Below are positions 1-4,438 of a DNA stretch of 8,782 bases, piece after piece. The number at the start of each line of letters is the position of its first letter. Within the stretch, counting starts at the first letter, position 1. The notes beneath the pieces were generated by a model. That model saw only the letters and a list, made by a program, of their open reading frames with translations. It was not told the origin of the DNA and made no database searches. The stretch is taken from positions 1-8,782 of the forward strand of contig JAISBG010000874.1 of assembly GCA_031266315.1 (NCBI GenBank), written 5' to 3'. This stretch comes from Planctomycetaceae bacterium (GTDB lineage: Bacteria > Planctomycetota > Planctomycetia > Pirellulales > Thermoguttaceae). Position numbers and translations under genes: made by a program.

Positions 1-313
1 TTTGTGTTTCAAATAAAAAGTTAATAGCATTATCTTTTGTTTCTTTGAAGTTGAAACGAAAATAGATGATTTGACAATGGAGACCTAACAATTCGATGTT
101 GCGAATCGGCGATTGTAACGCGGTACAAGAATAAAAATTATTCGGATTACAACGTATTTCGGTACTGACAAAATCCGTTTCGGGTAGAGTTAAAATTAGA
201 CCAATAGAACGTCCGGTTTTCGCCCCTGATATTTTCAGATTTGATTCCGATATCATCACCGGTGGAAACGGAGCGAGGGTATTTTTTATTGTTTTATAAA
301 TTCTCGTAAACAT
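1..313 (-). CDS. Partial conserved-operon hypothetical protein (N-terminal part)
   Basis: An open frame begins with ATG at 313-311 and continues without a stop to the left window edge, giving at least 104 residues; the C-terminus lies outside. Its ATG shares one base with the TAA stop of the 170-aa gene (TAATG overlap), a typical sign of translational coupling, so the two are very probably co-transcribed. The protein starts MFTRIYKTIKNTLAPFPPVM and has no signal peptide, membrane span or motif that I recognise; the visible part mixes polar stretches with short beta-like segments. No function is assigned. Evidence that it is real: overlap geometry, long open frame reaching the edge, and matching strand with its neighbours. 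Confidence 0.7.
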   Translation of the reverse strand, partial: MFTRIYKTIKNTLAPFPPVMISESNLKISGAKTGRSIGLILTLPETDFVSTEIRCNPNNFYSCTALQSPIRNIELLGLHCQIIYFRFNFKETKDNAINFLFETQ

Positions 314-825
314 TATCGGAATCGTTCATCTTGTGTGCCGAGAATTTCTGTTGCGGTTTTAATCCGGTCGAAAGGTTCAAGCAAGTCGAAATTCAACTCC
401 AATAATAGACCGGTATTGCTGTCATCGGAAAACCGCTTCGCTGCTTGCGGAATATAAGCATTGCCAATTTCTTGTGCGTTATTCGCCGGCTTCAGAAAGA
501 GAACGGGCAGTGCAATTTCGTTGCGTACTTCTAAATGGGTATTATCACAAACAAAAATAATATCCGGTTTGTTTTCATTGGATATTCTTTGTAACAGTGG
601 AATCATTGAAAGATTGATGGCGATGTATGGTTTGAGATGTTCCCCATATAAAACCCGTTGCGTTTTGTTTGGTTTGACTGCTTCAGTACATTTGAATTCG
701 AGCGGCAATCCTTTTTCGTCGGTAATGAGCATCGCACCGACAAAACCAGATTCAGAATTATCTGTCGGGTTAAGCATGAAAAATCCGACTTTACGGTGAA
801 CGAATCCGGTGGTTGTATTATCCAT
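313..825 (-). CDS. Conserved hypothetical protein of planctomycete type
   Basis: A 170-residue soluble protein with no signal peptide or membrane segment. The N-terminal third contains VGFFMLNP, then GFVGAMLITDEKGLPLEFKC, then a KPNKTQ...LYGEHLKPYI stretch. From memory this GxxGG/A-(L/M)-(L/I)...G-(R/L)-PLEF-C-T-x-x-V-K-P-x-x-x-Q-x-x-LYG pattern recurs in uncharacterised planctomycete proteins; I know no biochemical role. The ATG lies 14 nt after the stop of the broken upstream gene, without a clear Shine-Dalgarno, and the stop overlaps the ATG of the next gene, so it sits in the middle of a minus-strand operon. The reading frame is intact even though its upstream neighbour is broken. Confidence 0.8.
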   Translation of the reverse strand: MDNTTTGFVHRKVGFFMLNPTDNSESGFVGAMLITDEKGLPLEFKCTEAVKPNKTQRVLYGEHLKPYIAINLSMIPLLQRISNENKPDIIFVCDNTHLEVRNEIALPVLFLKPANNAQEIGNAYIPQAAKRFSDDSNTGLLLELNFDLLEPFDRIKTATEILGTQDERFR

Positions 826-839
826 TGGAAGGTGCGCAA

Positions 840-1098
840 TTATTCGCTTTCAATAAGTTCAAAAAAAGTCGTTTGCGGTAACAAGGATAGTTCCGTTTTC
901 GGCGGCTTTGAGTTCTTTTAATTGCTGAATGGTCGGTCTCGTTGTGTTCCGGTAAACGCGACGTAATTATAAAGGGTGTTTTGTATTTGTCTCGACTAAA
1001 CTGAAACGCCGTAAAACTAAGACTGCTTTCCATGAATGTCTGCCAAAAGAGGAAAAATGGGGAATATCTATAGTTGTAATCGGAAAAAATTTAAGAAA
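840..1098 (-). pseudogene. Frameshifted, 5'-truncated gene remnant upstream of the 170-aa gene
   Basis: Two minus-strand frames join into one plausible protein tail if one base near 960 is skipped. The first frame, open from about 1098, reads YSPFFLFWQTFMESS...KYKTPFIIT. The second reads RVYRNTTRPTIQQLKELKAA...VTANDFFELIESE and ends at TAA 842-840. In the first frame the sequence past 960 becomes low-quality (basic, Ser/Arg-rich); in the second frame a stop lies just upstream of RVYRN. The split point is ATT-ACG-T-CGC-GTT. The 5' end meets a stop close to the start of the AT-rich cassette, so the gene seems to have lost its start as well as its frame. It ends 14 nt before the 170-aa gene. I do not recognise the family. 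A sequencing error could mimic the frameshift. Confidence 0.5.
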
Positions 1099-1134
1099 AA
1101 TAAAAAAAATTCGGAAAAAAACTAAAGCCCCCTA

Positions 1135-1162
1135 TTGAATGTAATAAAAAAAGTATTACAAT
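1135..1162 (+). promoter_or_regulatory. Promoter with overlapping palindromic operator for the RHH gene
   Basis: TTGAAT (1135-1140), 16-bp spacer, TACAAT (1157-1162) fits a sigma70-type promoter and lies about 29 bp before the ATG at 1191. A perfect inverted repeat TGTAATA (1140-1146) / TATTACA (1154-1160) fills the spacer. That is where a dimeric RHH repressor would block RNA polymerase, so autoregulation is inferred. Confidence 0.5.
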
Positions 1163-1190
1163 ACAGATAATTAAAGAAAGGAGGTGACGC

Positions 1191-1430
1191 ATGTCGCCAA
1201 AAGATAAAAATCTTGTTGTTCGTCTTGAACCTGACGAATTAGAATATTTGAGAAAAGAGGCTGAAAGTGCCGGTTTCAAGAATGTTTCTGATTTTGTTAG
1301 ATACATGACAATAGGCGAGGGGCGGTCAATACAGAAAGACCAGAAAAAAATTCTGGAAATCCTACAAAAATTAGAAGGTCTGGAAAACCTGTTAAAAGAA
1401 AAACAGGAATCAGTAAACCGCTCAAAGTAA
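1191..1430 (+). CDS. Ribbon-helix-helix DNA-binding protein with C-terminal coiled coil (MobC/CopG-like)
   Basis: A 79-residue protein. Residues 7-12 (NLVVRL) form the short beta strand that would enter the major groove, 13-27 (EPDELEYLRKEAESA) the first helix, and 31-41 (NVSDFVRYMTI) the second: a standard RHH fold. Residues about 49-72 are a heptad-like coiled coil rich in Leu, Lys and Glu. This layout resembles small plasmid-mobilisation accessory proteins (MobC/NikA type) and CopG-type autorepressors; no relaxase is present here, so the mobilisation role is only a possibility. The start at 1191 is fixed by a very strong Shine-Dalgarno AAGGAGGTGA (1178-1187). A promoter with an inverted repeat lies immediately upstream, and a hairpin (1406-1440) overlaps the stop codon. 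Confidence 0.75.
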   Translation: MSPKDKNLVVRLEPDELEYLRKEAESAGFKNVSDFVRYMTIGEGRSIQKDQKKILEILQKLEGLENLLKEKQESVNRSK

Positions 1431-1440
1431 AACTGATTCC
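1406..1440 (+). terminator. Hairpin at the 3' end of the RHH gene
   Basis: GGAATCAGT (1406-1414) pairs perfectly with ACTGATTCC (1432-1440), the stop codon lying in the loop. No T run follows, so it may be an mRNA-stabilising or weak termination hairpin rather than a strong intrinsic terminator. Confidence 0.35.
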
Positions 1441-1482
1441 CTGATTTAACAATGTACTGTCAAATCGTTCTCTATTATATAC

Positions 1483-1551
1483 CCTTTGCCGGGTCAGTCA
1501 AGAACGGGTTTGACAAAACAACAAACAACAAAATGACTGTACCGGCAAGGA
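1483..1551 (+). promoter_or_regulatory. 5'-leader hairpin that buries a Shine-Dalgarno
   Basis: The arm at 1483-1500 (CCTTTGCCGGGTCAGTCA) is complementary to 1534-1550 (TGACTGTACCGGCAAGG) apart from one bulged T and a 2-nt mismatch, leaving a 33-nt A-rich loop. The distal part of the right arm contains AAGG of the Shine-Dalgarno AAGGA (1547-1551) of the gene starting at 1559. When folded, ribosome binding would be reduced. A trigger (protein, RNA, temperature) is not visible in the sequence. Confidence 0.5.
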
Positions 1552-1558
1552 TATTATC

Positions 1559-1795
1559 ATGAATACCAATAAGATTGTTGTGGATGTTACCTACGTTTAC
1601 TGGAAGGGGCATCGAACCAGTGTTCCGGCGAGCAATTCTTTGACGAGTACCAAAGTTCAGATTTGGCGTGGAAAGTCGAAATGTTTCCCGTTCAAACTGA
1701 TTTGCTACCGAAAAGACCTAACCCGTCAGGGTGAACGGAAATACATTTACACGATAGAGTGCAAGGAATCCGACTTGCTGCTTTACGCCGAATAA
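1559..1795 (+). CDS. Small hypothetical protein
   Basis: A 78-residue, basic, probably beta-rich soluble protein beginning MNTNKIVVDVTYVYWKGHRT and ending ESDLLLYAE. It has two Cys (one in FKLICYRK, one in TIECKES) plus one in SKCFPF, but no metal-binding CxxC pair and no recognised domain. ATG 1559 is preceded at 7 nt by AAGGA, which lies in the right arm of a leader hairpin. It is followed by a perfect 9-bp hairpin at 1843-1878. It stands alone between the RHH gene and the 2128 gene, on the same strand as both. No function can be assigned. Confidence 0.6.
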   Translation: MNTNKIVVDVTYVYWKGHRTSVPASNSLTSTKVQIWRGKSKCFPFKLICYRKDLTRQGERKYIYTIECKESDLLLYAE

Positions 1796-2127
1796 CGTAG
1801 GGAGCAGATTCTCAGGCTTCCAGCGAGATAAAAATAAAAAATAGTGAATAGAGCAGCATTTAAGCGTTACTATTCACTTCCCCTGTGCGCACCTTCCCCA
1901 CCCCCGATTGTAACAATTATAAAATCCGTTACAGGTAGAACAAAAAGAACAAATTGTCGGAAATTTATGTGACTTTATCAATTTTGATTCGAGATTGTAA
2001 AGTAAAGTGAATGTGGCATAATAAATTTACCGTATCAGAATGTTAAAAACCTACTATTTTTTTCAATCGGTTCTTTTCGGGAGAATTTTTAATCTTTCCG
2101 AAAAACCACAACAGAAAGGAAATTTCC
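1796..2127 (+). other. Gene-free stretch with two hairpins and a weak promoter
   Basis: This 332-nt intergenic region holds no convincing ORF. It contains a hairpin at 1843-1878: AGTGAATAG (1843-1851) pairs with CTATTCACT (1870-1878), possibly ending the upstream transcript though no T run follows. A weak promoter candidate is TTGTAA (1995-2000), 16-bp spacer, CATAAT (2017-2022). A second stem, GGTTcTTTTCGG (2069-2080) with CCGAAAAACC (2098-2107), sits in the leader of the 2128 gene just before its Shine-Dalgarno. The remainder is AT-rich with nothing I recognise. Confidence 0.4.
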
Positions 2128-2463
2128 ATGACTGAACAAAGTCAACCGAAACAACCAAAAATTGAGGACGAAATGCTACTTTTGTCTCAAGCCTTACAAC
2201 AAATCTTGCCCCTCGCGGCAGACATTAAGGTACAGCTTTTTAGTAAAGGACAAATGTATGGCGGGGCTCTCAAAGGAGGAAATATCCGCGACTTTTGTAC
2301 CTCAATGGGAGACGACGGATGTCTGCATTTAATGATGATTGACGGCGGCGGCGATAAATATCCGCTCGACAATGCCTCAATCGAAATTAAGTGCCGCATT
2401 TACACAGAACCGCGCGTTACCCGCGCAAAAATACCGTGCGTTATCCACGCAACAGATAAGTGA
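2128..2463 (+). CDS. Hypothetical protein
   Basis: A 111-residue soluble protein. Residues 1-15 are polar and rich in Gln/Lys; residues 16-35 (LLLSQALQQILPLAADIKV) look like an amphipathic helix; the middle has a Gly-rich segment (MYGGALKGG and MMIDGGGDKYPL); the tail is beta-like with basic residues. No catalytic motif, signal peptide or membrane span is visible. ATG 2128 has AAGGA at 2116-2120, 7 nt away, following a leader hairpin. A perfect 16-bp hairpin with a T run a little further on lies just after the stop and separates it from the convergent gene at 2521-2799. I do not recognise the family. Confidence 0.65.
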   Translation: MTEQSQPKQPKIEDEMLLLSQALQQILPLAADIKVQLFSKGQMYGGALKGGNIRDFCTSMGDDGCLHLMMIDGGGDKYPLDNASIEIKCRIYTEPRVTRAKIPCVIHATDK

Positions 2464-2473
2464 AAACCAAGAG

Positions 2474-2532
2474 CCATAAAGAGAGTTGCCGGAAATTAGC
2501 AACTCTCTTTATGGGGCGGTTCAGGTCTTTTT
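2474..2532. terminator. Bidirectional intrinsic terminator between convergent genes
   Basis: CCATAAAGAGAGTTGC (2474-2489) and GCAACTCTCTTTATGG (2499-2514) form a perfect 16-bp stem with a 9-nt loop. On the plus strand a run of six T (2527-2532) follows 12 nt later. The stem lies between the stops of the plus-strand gene (2463) and the minus-strand gene (2521), the expected spot for a shared terminator. Confidence 0.7.
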
Positions 2533-2799
2533 TACTTGTGTAACATTTTTCCCCGGCTTATCCGGCTCATCAAGATTAAAAAGATACAATACTGCCATAC
2601 CATCATCCTTTGTATCATCATCTTTTGTATAGCTTATCAATTGCGTATGAAAACCATCAAGGGATACATAAATAAAAGGGTGAGATTTCCATGCTTTATC
2701 ATTATCATTGTCATGTTGGGAAATAGCCAAAATTTCATATTTTTTACCGGACTCATCTTCGGCAAAAAAACGGTTAAAAACTTTATAAGATTCACTCAT
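2521..2799 (-). CDS. Small acidic hypothetical protein
   Basis: A 92-residue protein starting MSESYKVFNRFFAEDESGKK. The frame could extend to a TTG at 2832, but ATG 2799 has a clear AAGGAG 8 nt upstream and is preferred. The central part is strongly acidic (SQHDNDNDKAW, then YTKDDDTKDDG), and the C-terminus ends in a Pro/Lys-rich tail. There is no signal peptide, membrane span or known motif. It is the only minus-strand gene in the 1100-4335 cassette, convergent with the 2128 gene and divergent from the second RHH gene. An imperfect palindrome GAATCA (2838-2843) / TGATTC (2852-2857) lies in the divergent region. Acidic, DNA-mimic-like composition is an impression only. Confidence 0.6.
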   Translation of the reverse strand: MSESYKVFNRFFAEDESGKKYEILAISQHDNDNDKAWKSHPFIYVSLDGFHTQLISYTKDDDTKDDGMAVLYLFNLDEPDKPGKNVTQVKKT

Positions 2800-2901
2800 A
2801 AAAAACTCCTTGTTGTTAGCAGGCGACAACAAAACAGAATCAATTATCGGCTGATTCCAAAAAGAAGTTTAACAGACCTGCTTTAAGAATTTTCGTGAAA
2901 A

Positions 2902-2944
2902 TGCAATGCAGAGTAATTGACAGTTTGCATTGCAAAGTTATAAT
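2902..2944 (+). promoter_or_regulatory. Consensus promoter with 9-bp operator-like inverted repeat
   Basis: TTGACA (2917-2922), 16-bp spacer, TATAAT (2939-2944): both hexamers match the sigma70 consensus exactly. TGCAATGCA (2902-2910) and TGCATTGCA (2926-2934) form a perfect inverted repeat bracketing the -35 box. It points to the RHH-like gene at 2983 with a leader of roughly 30 nt. Repressor binding is inferred. Confidence 0.75.
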
Positions 2945-2982
2945 CATTCTGTCAATAAATTTTAACCATAGGAGAAAAATGA

Positions 2983-3183
2983 ATGACCCCCAAGAAAGGA
3001 CAGTTATTAAAGCCCAAAGAAGAAATCAAATCGGCTCAAGCATGTTACCGCATGACGGAATCCGAGATGAAAATCTTGAAAGACGCTTACAAACTATCCA
3101 AAACAGAGTTGAGTTTTTCACGGTGGATTACAGGAATCACTGTAAAAGAAGCATTGCGGATTATCGAAGCCGCAAAGAAATGA
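2983..3183 (+). CDS. Small RHH-like DNA-binding protein
   Basis: A 66-residue basic protein. Residues 19-23 (QACYR) look like the beta strand, 25-38 (TESEMKILKDAYKL) helix 1, and 44-62 (SFSRWITGITVKEALRIIE) helix 2: an RHH arrangement like small plasmid-encoded repressors. The residues before 18 form a Lys-rich arm. An overlapping ATG at 2979 in another frame gives a Lys/Arg-rich product that looks artificial; the Shine-Dalgarno AGGAG (2970-2974) is 8 nt from ATG 2983 but only 4 nt from 2979, supporting this frame. It is driven by a consensus promoter with a palindrome at 2902-2944, as expected for a self-regulating repressor. A 12-bp hairpin follows the stop. Fold assignment is moderate; the DNA target is inferred. 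Confidence 0.6.
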   Translation: MTPKKGQLLKPKEEIKSAQACYRMTESEMKILKDAYKLSKTELSFSRWITGITVKEALRIIEAAKK

Positions 3184-3231
3184 AAAAAACGAGAGTCAAT
3201 TGTACGTTTACCAGACAACCAATTGACTCTC
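3183..3231 (-). terminator. Intrinsic terminator reading on the minus strand
   Basis: GAGAGTCAATTG (3191-3202) and CAATTGACTCTC (3220-3231) form a perfect 12-bp stem. The T run follows the stem only on the minus strand: seven A on the plus strand at 3183-3189 read as GTTTTTTTC. On the plus strand nothing T-rich follows, though the stem may still protect the mRNA end. Confidence 0.55.
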
Positions 3232-3274
3232 TGATTCAGTAAAAAACACCAAACCGCTCTTAATTTACCATTCC

Positions 3275-3321
3275 CCTGCGGATTGTCAAGCGGCTTGATG
3301 TGTCGTTTGACAGTCCGTAGG
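3275..3321 (+). promoter_or_regulatory. Long leader hairpin before the winged-helix gene
   Basis: Arms 3275-3289 and 3307-3321 pair over 15 bp, including two G-U wobbles if transcribed in the plus direction, with a 17-nt loop. It lies 50 nt upstream of ATG 3372, a gene without an obvious Shine-Dalgarno. Could be a leader structure, a small RNA or an operator; not decided. Confidence 0.4.
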
Positions 3322-3371
3322 TGAGGGTTCTCGAAACCTGAAAAAGTATCTCGTTTCTCTCCCCCGAAACA

Positions 3372-3878
3372 ATGAATCCCGTTGAACTTTACAGTCGGGT
3401 TGCTGAAATTGTGCAGGAAAAACAAACCCTGTCGCAACGGATTTGCGCGCTTGATGTGGAGTTGAATGAAATTATTGCGAATATTATTGCTTTGCCGGGA
3501 AACAATGAAGTAAAAGTGAAAGTAAAAGAATCAAAGAAACGGAAAAGTCCGTCCGTAAAACTTGAATTTATTGAGGAAAATAAAATCGTCCGTTGGAACG
3601 GCGGGGAACTTTGGTTGGGAGAAAAGAGAAAACAGACTTGGTTGATTTTGAAAACGATTTATCGGTCAAAAAGAAAGTATGTGTCCCTGTCAAAATTGGA
3701 ATCGCGGGTATGGGGTGCGACGGACTCTTTTTTAGATAAAAACATGATTCGGATGGCAATGAAGCGTACTTCTGAGGCGATTCAAAAATCTTTCCCATAC
3801 AAAATAAAAAAAATAAAAAATTCTCAAACCCTTGAAATTAAAGGATATACGCTTATCTGTTCGAGGTCGAACAGATAA
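3372..3878 (+). CDS. Coiled-coil plus OmpR/PhoB-like winged-helix protein
   Basis: 168 residues. Residues 1-40 form a coiled coil (ELYSRVAEIVQEKQTLSQRI, then LDVELNEIIANI), likely for dimerisation; 45-62 are a Lys-rich linker. Residues about 73-163 resemble the C-terminal winged helix of OmpR/PhoB regulators: a leading beta hairpin (RWNGGELWLG), helix 1 (QTWLILKTIY), a conserved-looking SLSKLESRVWG segment, the recognition-helix region (KNMIRMAMKRTSEAIQK), and the wing ending in LEIKGYTL, matching the usual GY-x-L finish. No receiver domain or phospho-acceptor Asp is present, so it is not a standard two-component regulator. There is no clear Shine-Dalgarno; a long hairpin precedes it. Its 3' end overlaps the operator-like repeats at 3857-3895, which it might bind. 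Confidence 0.65.
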   Translation: MNPVELYSRVAEIVQEKQTLSQRICALDVELNEIIANIIALPGNNEVKVKVKESKKRKSPSVKLEFIEENKIVRWNGGELWLGEKRKQTWLILKTIYRSKRKYVSLSKLESRVWGATDSFLDKNMIRMAMKRTSEAIQKSFPYKIKKIKNSQTLEIKGYTLICSRSNR

Positions 3879-3895
3879 CTGTTCGCGCCCGAACA
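3857..3895. promoter_or_regulatory. Four alternating half-sites at 11-bp spacing (operator-like)
   Basis: CTGTTCG at 3857 and 3879 alternates with CGAACA at 3868 and 3890, each start exactly 11 bp from the next. This produces two palindromes TGTTCG-N4-CGAACA whose centres are 22 bp apart, plus a third, CGAACAG-N4-CTGTTCG, between them. The first palindrome extends to a 12-bp arm (3853-3864 / 3867-3878) and contains the stop codon of the winged-helix gene. One-helical-turn phasing suggests cooperative protein binding. Confidence 0.6.
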
Positions 3896-3919
3896 CTTCA
3901 ATTTGTAAAATTACCTCCC

Positions 3920-4048
3920 GTCGCTGGCACACAAAACGAAAAAAGACAAACAGACAAAGAAACAAAATAAAAGCCTGTTATTCGTTACCGTTTTTTTTCG
4001 TTGCCAGCGACAAAATACCACAAAAACGAATACGCAGGCTTTTTTTTT
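3920..4048 (+). promoter_or_regulatory. Candidate transcription attenuator: overlapping antiterminator and terminator stems
   Basis: Stem A: GTCGCTGGCA (3920-3929) pairs with TGCCAGCGAC (4002-4011) and continues, after a bulge, with ACGAAAAAA (3936-3944) against the T run and CGT at 3993-4001. Stem B: AAAAGCCTG (3969-3977) with CAGGCTTTT (4035-4043), plus TATTCGTT (3979-3986) with AACGAATA (4025-4032), followed by T through 4048 (nine in a row). The left arm of B lies in the loop of A and the right arm of A lies in the loop of B, so both cannot form as simple hairpins. B is a strong intrinsic terminator located 8 nt before the Shine-Dalgarno region of the AlpA-like gene. Confidence 0.65.
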
Positions 4049-4071
4049 ATTTAGTAGGAAAGGAGTTGAAA

Positions 4072-4335
4072 ATGGAAAAACAGGAATCTGCCAAAAGTTG
4101 TCTCATTGATATTAACGATTTTTCAATTCTGATAAAAAAATCCCATACATGGATTTATCGTCACATCGGAACGGAACAAATTCCTAAACCAATTAAAATC
4201 GGCAGGTCGTTCCGTTGGGACTTGAGTAACGTAAAAAAATGGCTCGATAATAAGCCCCGCGTCGGGGCATACAAACCGCGTAAACAACGTAACAAAATAA
4301 AAAGAAAACTAATAAATGAGCGAAAAAAACTTTAG
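4072..4335 (+). CDS. AlpA/excisionase-like helix-turn-helix protein
   Basis: 87 residues. Residues 11-60 match the MerR-like HTH of AlpA/Xis proteins: LIDINDFSILIKKS is the first helix and turn, HTWIYRHIG the recognition helix, IPKPIKIGRSFRW the wing with its usual P-x-P-hydrophobic-K-x-G-R-x-x-R-W signature, and SNVKKWLDN the closing helix. Residues 61-87 are a very basic tail rich in Lys and Arg. Such proteins act as excisionases or activate integrase genes in prophages and integrative elements; no integrase is in the window, so the role is open. ATG 4072 follows GGAAAGGAG (4057-4065). A longer upstream frame is open but would run through the terminator stem, so it is rejected. Regulation by the upstream attenuator and half-site array is inferred. 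Confidence 0.75.
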   Translation: MEKQESAKSCLIDINDFSILIKKSHTWIYRHIGTEQIPKPIKIGRSFRWDLSNVKKWLDNKPRVGAYKPRKQRNKIKRKLINERKKL

Positions 4336-4358
4336 ATACCTTTCGTTTTGATTGGTAA

Positions 4359-4394
4359 GGTTTAGAAGCCCTTATTTTTCAGGGTCGTTAAACC
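4359..4394 (+). terminator. Imperfect hairpin after the AlpA-like gene
   Basis: GGTTTA (4359-4364) pairs with TAAACC (4389-4394) and, inside a 4x4 internal loop, CCCT (4369-4372) pairs with AGGG (4381-4384). It sits between the AlpA-like stop and the CAP gene, 45 nt before the latter's ATG. No uninterrupted T run follows, so the terminator role is weak. Confidence 0.3.
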
Positions 4395-4438
4395 AGATTT
4401 AGTTTCAGTAATTTCAATTTTTGAGAAAGGATTTTCAC

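Noticed and set aside
461..799. Plus-strand ORF opposite the 170-aa gene
   Set aside because: Antisense shadow without a ribosome binding site; the minus-strand frame has family-like sequence and operon geometry.
1510..1515. TTGACA as a promoter for the 1559 gene
   Set aside because: No -10 box at 16-18 bp downstream; it lies in the loop of the leader hairpin.
2979..3242. Overlapping ORF starting at ATG 2979 in another frame of the RHH-like gene
   Set aside because: Composition is Arg/Lys-rich and patternless, Shine-Dalgarno spacing is poorer, and it runs through the hairpin at 3191-3231.
3857..3895. LexA (SOS) box
   Set aside because: Half-sites are in the opposite order from the Bacillus-type box and no SOS gene is adjacent; kept only as an unknown operator.
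3832..4071. N-terminal extension of the AlpA-like ORF
   Set aside because: It would translate the palindromes and terminator stem; ATG 4072 has a strong Shine-Dalgarno and starts just before the HTH domain.
4072..4335. Assigning the AlpA-like protein as a true excisionase
   Set aside because: No integrase or att repeats visible in this window.
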